Shown here: positions 57,382-64,000 of the stretch, piece after piece
Layout: every line of letters begins with the position of its first letter
Position numbering within the stretch: position 1 is the stretch's first letter
Source of the DNA: Sinomonas terrae
GTDB taxonomy: Bacteria; Actinomycetota; Actinomycetes; Actinomycetales; Micrococcaceae
NCBI RefSeq assembly: GCF_022539255.1
Contig: NZ_JAKZBV010000001.1
Location: 2,976,001-3,040,000, forward strand
Length of the DNA stretch: 64,000 bases
Direction: 5' to 3'
Translations under genes and position numbers: made by a program
The notes under the pieces: model-generated
Told to the model about the DNA's origin: nothing
What the model saw: the letters and a program-made list of their open reading frames with translations, nothing else
The model's database searches: none

Positions 57382-58370
57382 GACGCCGCCACCACTCTGG
57401 CCGCGGCGATCTCCTCGCGGAGCGGCCGCCACCAGGCGACAAGGCGACGCAGCCCCTCGTCGAGCGGCATCTCCGCTCGGAAACCGAGATCGCGTGCGGC
57501 TGCGGTTGTGTCTGCGAGCCCGCGCGCGACGCCGTTGACCTTGCGCTCCGGCCCGAACTCGACCGAGAGGTCCGAAGCCATCGCGTCCAGGAGGGCTACC
57601 GCGAGCGCGAGCAGACTCGTCTCGCTTCCGCTCGCGACGTTGTAGACGCCCTCGCACACGGCCGACTCGGCCGCGTAGATGTTCGCGCGCGCCACGTCGG
57701 TTGTGTAGACGAAGTCCATGGTCTGCTCGCCGTTGCCGTAGACAAGCGGAGGCCGGCCGTCGGCGATCCGCTCCATCCACCGGACCAGCACGTCGGTGTA
57801 GAGCCCGTGGACGTCCATCCGGGGCCCGTACACGTTGAAATACCTGAGCGCCACGAAGTCCAACCCGTACATCGCCCGGAAGCTCCGAGCGAGGCCTTCG
57901 TTGAAGCTCTTCGCCGCCCCGTACAGGGTGTCGTTGTTGTGGTGGTGCCGTTCAGGGGTGGGGAACTCGTTGGCTTCGCCATAGACCGACGCGCTCGACG
58001 CGAGGACGACCTTGTCGACGCCGTGCTGGGACGCCGCCTCGAGCACGGTGAACGTCCCGTCGACGAGGACCTCGAGCGCGAGCCGGGGCTCCTCGGCGCA
58101 CTGGGCGACGCGGATGGCAGCCTCGTGGAAGACGAGGTCCTTTCCGACCGTCGCGTCGTGGACGGTGTCGCGGTCCCGAAGGTCGCCGTCGATGAGCCTG
58201 ACCCTTGCGGTCGCGAGAGCGTGATCGAGGTTGCCGAGCCTTCCGCGGGTGAGGTTGTCGAGGACGTCAACGTGCTCGACCCCCGCCTCGAGGAGTTGGT
58301 CGACGATGGTGGAGCCGATGGTGCCCGCTCCCCCGGTAACGAGCACGCGTGCTCCTGCCAAGACGGTCAT
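57378..58370 (-). CDS. NAD-dependent nucleotide-sugar epimerase/dehydratase (copy 2)
   Basis: The 330-residue extended SDR enzyme is the close paralogue of the gene at 51618-52610, with VTGGAGTIGSTIV, LASSASVYG and YGAAK. It differs mainly in the middle (CAEEPRLALEVL, HHHNND) and near the C-terminus. ATG at 58370 has GGAGG upstream; the longer frame to 58397 lacks it. It is the first gene of the operon with two aminotransferases and an acetyltransferase, so it probably supplies the keto-sugar or the epimerised precursor. Confidence 0.88.
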   Translation of the reverse strand: MTVLAGARVLVTGGAGTIGSTIVDQLLEAGVEHVDVLDNLTRGRLGNLDHALATARVRLIDGDLRDRDTVHDATVGKDLVFHEAAIRVAQCAEEPRLALEVLVDGTFTVLEAASQHGVDKVVLASSASVYGEANEFPTPERHHHNNDTLYGAAKSFNEGLARSFRAMYGLDFVALRYFNVYGPRMDVHGLYTDVLVRWMERIADGRPPLVYGNGEQTMDFVYTTDVARANIYAAESAVCEGVYNVASGSETSLLALAVALLDAMASDLSVEFGPERKVNGVARGLADTTAAARDLGFRAEMPLDEGLRRLVAWWRPLREEIAAARVVAAS

Positions 58371-58927
58371 GCCCTGCCTCCTGCCTGACTGCGCCATTCT
58401 CGATGAAACCGTTTCCGTCGATGAGCCCGGCTCCGGCTCCCGGACGGTGCCGGTGCTGTTCGCCGGCCCTTCACATGCACCGGCCCTTCACAAGCACCGG
58501 CCCTTCACATGCACCGGTCCCTCACATGCACCAGTACAGTCGAGCGGCCCAAAGAGGTCACCAGTAGTCGGTACCCGAGCTTGCACGGCCCCTCCGAGGG
58601 GGAACCCTTGCCCGGTACGCAGGAGATACCCGGCGGACCACGCGCCCACTGCCTAGTCACGACCAACGGCACGGGGCAAGTACTCGAACGGCATTCCCAC
58701 CGCCTCCGAGCACGCCTATAGATCCGAGCACCCCTATAGATCCGAGCACGCCTATAGATCCGAGCCCTATGGAACGGCAGGAAAGGGTCTGGGGCACGCC
58801 TGTCAGGGGCGCGTCAGCCAGCGCCCCTCAAGCAGCCCAGTTCACTCGTGCAGGGTCACTCCTCAGCCCAGGGTCACTCCTCAACCCCAGGGTCACTCCT
58901 CGACTCAGGGTCACTCCTCGACCCAAG
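58371..58927. other. Non-coding gap with promoter E and three short tandem repeats
   Basis: Contains a 17-bp repeat at 58463-58532 (CCGGCCCTTCACATGCA, four copies), promoter E, an 18-bp repeat at about 58715-58772 (CCTATAGATCCGAGCACG, three copies) and an 18-bp repeat at 58853-58930 (GGGTCACTCCTCGACTCA, about five copies) that includes the LAL gene stop. No gene is supported. Confidence 0.7.
58533..58577 (-). promoter_or_regulatory. Surface-locus promoter E: box plus -10 (nucleotide-sugar operon)
   Basis: GTCACCAGTAGTCGGTAC (58557-58574) is 18 bp from AGTACA (58533-58538), minus-strand TGTACT, the same -10 as promoter A. The second GTAC box lies 44 bp upstream (58615). Confidence 0.72.
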
Positions 58928-61666
58928 TCACTCCTCGACCGCGTCCCGCAGCTCGTCGCGGCTGCGGATGCCGAGCTTCGCGTAGCTGCGGTGCAGGTGC
59001 CCTTCGACGGTCCGGACCGAGAGGTGAAGCCGGTCCGCAATCTGCCGGTCGCTGAGGCCTTCGACGGCGAGGTCGACGACGTCCTGCTCGCGGCGGCTCA
59101 AACGCAGCGAGGCGAGCATCGCCTCTTCCTGCTCACCGGCGTCGCCCGATCCGGGCAGCCCCTCGCAGGCCCGTGCCGCAGCCCCGGCACGGCGCGCGGC
59201 CGCCCTCTCGCCAGCGCTGTCGAAGCAGCCAGCCGCACGCGCGTACCCGGCGCGGGCGCGACGGAACAGGCCAAGCTTCTGGAACAGCTCGCCAGCGTTC
59301 ATGTAGCCGTCGCCGCTCCCCGTCGCGGCCGCGCGTGCCCACTCGCCCCAGGCAGCGGCCCACGGGCCCTCGACGGCACCCGCGAGCTCGACGCTGCGCT
59401 CCGTGGGCTCCGCGGCCCCGAGCTCGAATGCGAGCACCCGGGCAATGAACTCCCAGCCGGGCCTCCCGGCAGCGCGATCCGTCTCAGCGATGGCATCGAG
59501 CTCCGGCAGCCCCGCGCCCGGTTCGAGGAGCTCCCGTGCCCCGGCCCGGTGCATGGCGGCGAGTTCGCGCATTGCTGCGCTGCCGACGTCGCCCGTCTGC
59601 TCTGCGCGGGCGAGACGGTCCTGCGCCTCCGCGGAGTGGCCACCCGCGGCTGCGGCCCACGCCGCAAAGGCGTGGGCGACGCCCAGCACGTGCAGCGGAT
59701 CGAACAGCTCGAGGTTCTCGACAACGTCTTGGAGGAGTGCCCGGGCTTCCTCCTCGCGGCCCTGCCGGAGCAGCGCGTAGGCACGGGCACAGTAGACGCC
59801 GGGGCCGAACACGAGGGTATGCCGAACGTGTCCGCTCTGGTACGAGTGGACGACCGAATTGACGCTCGCCCAGTCGCCCGCGAGGAGGGCCGCACACAGG
59901 TAACGGACGATCCCGAATTCCTCGAGGGGGAAATGCTCGTCGTCCCCGCTGCGCTCCGAGAGTGCGAGCGCCGCGGTGCGAGCCGCTGTTTCATAGCTGC
60001 CGGCGGCGAGCTGGGCGTCGGCTTCGAGGAAGAGCCAGATGTTTCGCTCGACGAGCGGGGCAGCCGCGGCCTGCGGGAGGCGGCCGTCGCGGGCGACTGC
60101 TTCCGAGACTGCTGCGAAGTCTGCGCGTTCGAGGGCGACGAGAGCCCGCAGGAGCCGCGCCCTGCGGTTCACGGATTCCTTGGCCCCGGGCCCGAAGGGC
60201 AGGCTGATTCCCAGGTGTCCGTCCACGAGCTCCGCAGCGCGCTCAAGCGCCACGATGTCGTCGTCGATGCTGTCCAGCTCGCGCGCGGCGACCCGGGCGC
60301 TGAACTTCACGAGCGAGCCCGCAAGGACATCGCGTGCGTCCGATGGGTTGGCAGGCTGGACGTCGAGTTCCGCGAGTGCGGCGTGCGGGTTGTTGAGGTT
60401 GAGGTGGGCGCGGGCAACGAGGCCTCGCGCGAGCGACCGTTCGGTTCCGCTGTCGATGAGCGACGCCGCCCGGAGGCCGAGTTCGTTTCGGAAGCTGCGG
60501 ACCGCGGACGCAGCGCCACGGACGAGTTCCGCGGCGGGGAGCGTGGCACCCGTGTCCAGCGCGAGCTCCAGCAGGCGCAGCTCGTTCGCGGGCTGGCGGA
60601 TCTCGTCACCGCCCAGCGCGAACGCCCGGCGATAGATGTGCAGGCGACGCGTTGCCGTCGTCATGCGGCGCACGGCGTCCGCCTCCAGCGGGAACCGGAT
60701 CCGGAGGCCCTCGTTCCCAGCGTCCACGAACCAACCCAGGTCACCCAGCCTGTCGAGGACGTCGCGATCGACGAGCGCACGGGCAGCCGAACGGGGCAGC
60801 GGTTCAGTCAGGGCCACGAGCATGAGGGCATCCCGGTCCGCCGCACTGAGCTGCTCCATCGAGCTGCGGACCGTCTCGGCGAGCGCCTCGCCGCGGCTCG
60901 CGAACCCACCAGTGAGGACCCAGATGCCCTGGTGGCATACGAGCGTCCCAGCCGCGAGGGCCTCGTCGACGAGCGAGAGGAGGTGAAGCGGATTCCCGCC
61001 GCTGAGCGTGTGGAGGACATTCGCCGTCGTGAGCGAAGCCCGGCCGCCGAGGCGGCCTTGGGTGACCGAACGCGCCTCGTCGACGCTGAGCGGCCCGAGC
61101 TCGACCCGCTCCGCGATCCCGTCGTGCCACATGTCCAGGAAGTCCCGCGGGAGCCCTCCGCGGGAGGTACCCGCGGCCAACAGCCTGACCCACGACGACG
61201 CTACGGCCTCCGCGATGAGGCCTGCGGATCCGTCGTCGAGGTCCTGGGCGTCGTCGACCACGAGGACGACGGGGCGGCGCTCCTTGCCAGCGATCCGGTC
61301 CAGCTCGGTCCACAGCGCCCGGAGGACGCCGATCCGGTCCTTCACCTCTTCGGGGCCGAGCGGTGGAAGGCGTTCGATGAGGGCCGCGTAGGTGATCGAG
61401 CGCAGGCTGCGCCCTGTGTGGATGTGCAGGATCTCGACGGTGCTGTCGAGGGCTGCGACGATCCGCCCGAGCAGATGGGACTTGCCCGAGCCGCTTTCGC
61501 CCACGACGAGGACCGCTGCCGGCCCGTCCCGCCGCAGGGCCTCGGCCGCGGCGACCGCCACGTCCTCCCGCGCTGCTTCATTGATGGATGAAGTCCCCGC
61601 CAACTGCACCCCCATGTTCGCGGCCACGTCAGACCAGTCCGTCGAGTCCGCTTCGAGACGCGACAC
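58928..61666 (-). CDS. Large ATP-binding LuxR-type (LAL) regulator
   Basis: The 912-residue regulator has an N-terminal AAA/STAND NTPase with Walker A VVGESGSGKSHLLG (56-63) and Walker B VVLVVDDAQDLD (about 133-144), a long TPR-like middle, and a C-terminal LuxR helix-turn-helix LSRREQDVVDLAVEGLSDRQIADRLHLSVRTVEGHLHRSYAKLG (about 850-893). Such proteins sense a ligand, hydrolyse ATP and activate transcription. GTG at 61666 overlaps the upstream LAL gene; ATG at 61615 is an alternative. The stop codon is inside an 18-bp tandem repeat. It is next to the surface-locus operons. Confidence 0.9.
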   Translation of the reverse strand: MSRLEADSTDWSDVAANMGVQLAGTSSINEAAREDVAVAAAEALRRDGPAAVLVVGESGSGKSHLLGRIVAALDSTVEILHIHTGRSLRSITYAALIERLPPLGPEEVKDRIGVLRALWTELDRIAGKERRPVVLVVDDAQDLDDGSAGLIAEAVASSWVRLLAAGTSRGGLPRDFLDMWHDGIAERVELGPLSVDEARSVTQGRLGGRASLTTANVLHTLSGGNPLHLLSLVDEALAAGTLVCHQGIWVLTGGFASRGEALAETVRSSMEQLSAADRDALMLVALTEPLPRSAARALVDRDVLDRLGDLGWFVDAGNEGLRIRFPLEADAVRRMTTATRRLHIYRRAFALGGDEIRQPANELRLLELALDTGATLPAAELVRGAASAVRSFRNELGLRAASLIDSGTERSLARGLVARAHLNLNNPHAALAELDVQPANPSDARDVLAGSLVKFSARVAARELDSIDDDIVALERAAELVDGHLGISLPFGPGAKESVNRRARLLRALVALERADFAAVSEAVARDGRLPQAAAAPLVERNIWLFLEADAQLAAGSYETAARTAALALSERSGDDEHFPLEEFGIVRYLCAALLAGDWASVNSVVHSYQSGHVRHTLVFGPGVYCARAYALLRQGREEEARALLQDVVENLELFDPLHVLGVAHAFAAWAAAAGGHSAEAQDRLARAEQTGDVGSAAMRELAAMHRAGARELLEPGAGLPELDAIAETDRAAGRPGWEFIARVLAFELGAAEPTERSVELAGAVEGPWAAAWGEWARAAATGSGDGYMNAGELFQKLGLFRRARAGYARAAGCFDSAGERAAARRAGAAARACEGLPGSGDAGEQEEAMLASLRLSRREQDVVDLAVEGLSDRQIADRLHLSVRTVEGHLHRSYAKLGIRSRDELRDAVEE

Positions 61667-64000
61667 CGAGTTTCAAGAAGACCTGGTAGAGGTGGCCCTC
61701 TACCGTTCTCACTGAAACCCCGATCGCCTCCGCGATGTCCCGGTTCGTCGCCCCCGAGGCCGCCATGACCGCAATCTGCCGCTCGCGTTCGGTCAGGACG
61801 GGTGCGGGGACCTGCGGCACGAGCGGAAGCATCGGGAGCACGCGTGTGAGCCGGTCCAAGCGGGTCTGCGCGCGGCCCGCAGCGGCGGAATCGCTGCGAT
61901 CTCGCGCAAAGTCGAGCGCAAGGGCGGCACAGCGTGCCTCGAGTTCGTCGAGCTCCATGCCGTAGGCCACCTCTGCGGCCTCGAGGAGCGCCTCGGGATC
62001 CTTGCGCCGTGACGCTGCAGCGATCGAGGCCATGAGATGCGAGAGCGGTCCCTGCCGTCGATGGGCGAGGCGCTCTACCCATAAGAAGTCCCGCTCGGTG
62101 CCTGGAAGGCTCGCTCCGAAGACCTCTTCAGCCGCAGCCGAAACCCTGCCCGCTGCTTCCTCGTCTGCAGCGTGCGCGAGGAGGAACTCGGATGCCCCGG
62201 CGTCGCCGAGCCAGCGGCGGGCCATCCCCTCGGAGAATTCGGCGAGGTGGACGAAGAGCCATGGGGCGGTGCCGTTGGTGGCCCTCGCACGTTCAAGGCA
62301 CCGCTCGGCCTCCCCGGTGTCTCCGAGCTGCGCATACGCGAACGCTGTGGCCGCGTATGCCGTGGGGAGGGCGTTCAGGGCCGGAAACTCCTCGAGCTGG
62401 GCGACTGCGTTGAGGAGCGGGCCGAGGGCCGTGCTAGCGCGCCCGGCGATGACAAGCGGGAGCGCGAGGAACAGTTCGGCGAGGCCTCCCCGAAGGCTCA
62501 GCCGCCGCCCGCCGCGGTCCACATAGCGCTCGCACAGGTCGACGCAGCGCTTCCAGTCGCCATTCGCGATCCAGACGGCAAAGGCTGCGGCCACGTAGCC
62601 GTCGTCGTCCATGTGCTGGGGCGCGTTGAGTCCCAGGGACGCGATGAGAGCTGCGGCGTCTGCCTCACGGCCGCACGCCGCCCAGCCTTGCGCGAGAAGG
62701 AGCGAGGCTTCGCGCCGGAAGCCCTCGCTCGAGCCGGCACGGTGCGAGGCAGCTTCGAGGGCGTCGAGGATCGGCGAGAAATCCCCTTGGAAGGCCCGAA
62801 CGCGGAACTCGGCGAGGTCCAGGATCTCTGCCGCGTTGCGAAGGACGGCGGGATCTCCGGCCGTGGTCCGGGCGAAGGCATCCCACGCTTCATGGAGCGG
62901 CTCGCGGGCCTCGCCGCGTTCCGGAAGCCATGAGAGGAGTTCCGACTTCGCTGCGGCGTAGCGCGCTCGAGCCACCGGGGCGAGCCGCTCGACGGCTTCC
63001 GCGGGCAGCTCATCGAGCACTCCGAGCGCCTCTTCCTTCTGCTCGAGGAGCGAGAGGGCGGAGGCGCGATGGAACGCCGCCTCGGTCCTGAGAGTCTCGG
63101 GCAGCTCGCCTGCTCGGTTCAGCACGTCCAGCGCCCGAAGCGGCTCGAACAGGCTGACCGCAACGCGAGCCGCATGGACCACGAGTTCGGGGCCGACTTT
63201 GCTGCCGATATCGAGCGACCATTCGACGTAGGAAACGAGGTCTTCTCGGTCGAGTCCGGACTCCTCGGGCGCGCCCCCGAGCGACGTGAGCGAGGCGAGC
63301 TCCCGGTGCCGGTCCGGTCCGAGCCGTTCGCGGACGAGCTCTGCCATCCGCGGCTCACGGAGGTAGGCGCAACGGTGTTCCGAAGCGTCGACAGCGATGA
63401 TCCCGCGATCCTCCATGTCGACGAGCACCTCGGAACCGAAGAGCCTGGCAAGCCCGGCGATCGGAACTCGGCGCGCTACGGCGAGATGCTCGATCACCTC
63501 GCGCACGTCCTGCGGCTCACGCGCCCAACGAGCCCGGATGATCTCATCCGTGCCGCTCCCCTGCTCGGGCTGGACCACGGCCTCGAGGGTCCACACCCCG
63601 CGCCGCTTGTGGAGGTTTCCCGTCGCGCGCTCGCGGCGCACAATCCCCTGCACGGCCGCCGGGTTGCCACCGCATGCATGGTGCAGCTCGCCTACCGCCG
63701 AGGAGGCAACCCGACCGTCGACGAGCGCTGAGACGAGGCGCCTCGTCTCGGGCATCCCGATGCCGTGAAGCGGGATCTCGACGAGCCGGCCGCGACGCAC
63801 GAGCCGCAGGAAGTCCGCGGGGAGGTCGGTGGCGCGCTGGGCGACGGCGAGCAGGCGGGCGGTGCCGCTCAAGAGCAGGTGGAGAAGGACGCCGACGCTC
63901 GCCTCATCGATCGCGCCCCCGAACTCGACGACGAGCACCACGGGCCGTCCGGCTGCATCCTCCCGCAGCATGTGTTCGACGGCGAGAAGAAGCCCTGTGG
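61629..64000 (-). CDS. Second LAL regulator, truncated at the window edge
   Basis: The frame is open through the right edge (TGLLLAVEHML precedes the Met at 63971), so the N-terminus and Walker A lie outside. The visible 790 residues include a Walker-B-like VVLVVEFGGA where LAL proteins have DD, so the acidic pair is lost. A TPR-like helical middle and a C-terminal LuxR helix-turn-helix follow (LTERERQIAVMAASGATNRDIAEAIGVSVRTVEGHLYQVFLKLGV). It overlaps or is just upstream of the other LAL gene, forming a tandem pair of related regulators. The missing Asp suggests impaired ATP hydrolysis. Confidence 0.88.
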   Translation of the reverse strand, partial: TGLLLAVEHMLREDAAGRPVVLVVEFGGAIDEASVGVLLHLLLSGTARLLAVAQRATDLPADFLRLVRRGRLVEIPLHGIGMPETRRLVSALVDGRVASSAVGELHHACGGNPAAVQGIVRRERATGNLHKRRGVWTLEAVVQPEQGSGTDEIIRARWAREPQDVREVIEHLAVARRVPIAGLARLFGSEVLVDMEDRGIIAVDASEHRCAYLREPRMAELVRERLGPDRHRELASLTSLGGAPEESGLDREDLVSYVEWSLDIGSKVGPELVVHAARVAVSLFEPLRALDVLNRAGELPETLRTEAAFHRASALSLLEQKEEALGVLDELPAEAVERLAPVARARYAAAKSELLSWLPERGEAREPLHEAWDAFARTTAGDPAVLRNAAEILDLAEFRVRAFQGDFSPILDALEAASHRAGSSEGFRREASLLLAQGWAACGREADAAALIASLGLNAPQHMDDDGYVAAAFAVWIANGDWKRCVDLCERYVDRGGRRLSLRGGLAELFLALPLVIAGRASTALGPLLNAVAQLEEFPALNALPTAYAATAFAYAQLGDTGEAERCLERARATNGTAPWLFVHLAEFSEGMARRWLGDAGASEFLLAHAADEEAAGRVSAAAEEVFGASLPGTERDFLWVERLAHRRQGPLSHLMASIAAASRRKDPEALLEAAEVAYGMELDELEARCAALALDFARDRSDSAAAGRAQTRLDRLTRVLPMLPLVPQVPAPVLTERERQIAVMAASGATNRDIAEAIGVSVRTVEGHLYQVFLKLGVASRSGLDGLV

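Overview
The window is chromosomal DNA from a high-GC Gram-positive actinobacterium, most likely Micrococcaceae (Arthrobacter/Sinomonas-like). Pointers are the acyl-CoA carboxylase set (accD5, accE, maf, accA3), the lpdA / purine nucleoside phosphorylase / pmmB neighbourhood also seen in mycobacteria, a SCO4848-type membrane protein, a HemD-winged-helix (NnaR-type) regulator with 11-bp-periodic GlnR-like boxes, and several leaderless promoters (TAnnnT about 7 bp before an ATG/GTG). No tRNA, rRNA, CRISPR array, transposase or integrase was seen.

Layout. 1-10.9 kb: acyl-CoA carboxylase genes (accD5 cut by the left edge, accE, later maf and accA3), interrupted by a DUF885 protein, a dicarboxylate/amino-acid symporter, and a TetR repressor with its MMPL exporter. 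11-12.5 kb: an MHS-family transporter with operator-like palindromes. 12.6-28.5 kb: nitrate assimilation, namely narK, nasA and a FAD/BFD electron-transfer subunit, then (after hemerythrin, lpdA, PNP and pmmB) nirD and nirB divergently, cobA and a NnaR-like regulator. narK and the nirD-nirB gap each carry GlnR-like boxes. 28.6-37.6 kb: deoC, small membrane proteins, a DUF559 nuclease-like gene between two 31-bp repeat arrays, mfd, vanZ-like, DUF2505 and nhaA.

37.6-58.4 kb is a cell-surface / exopolysaccharide locus: a sortase with a putative surface substrate, three glycosyltransferase domains (one fused to a Wzx-like flippase), a large Wzy/GT-C-like membrane protein, an HprK-like P-loop protein, secreted GH16, LamG-like and phosphoesterase proteins, a polyprenyl-phosphate sugar transferase, two near-identical epimerases, two DegT-type aminotransferases and a NeuD-type acetyltransferase. 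All five minus-strand transcription units in this locus begin with the same promoter layout: a GTCACSAGTAGTCNGTAC-type box exactly 18 bp from a -10-like hexamer. At 58.9-64 kb lie two tandem large ATP-binding LuxR-type (LAL) regulators, the second cut by the right edge. They are plausible but unproven controllers of the locus.

A further theme is repeats. Two intergenic families have dyad cores spaced by whole helical turns (22 bp and 31 bp). Many 15-18 bp tandem repeats sit exactly at gene starts or stops, in several cases with the stop codon inside the repeat unit.
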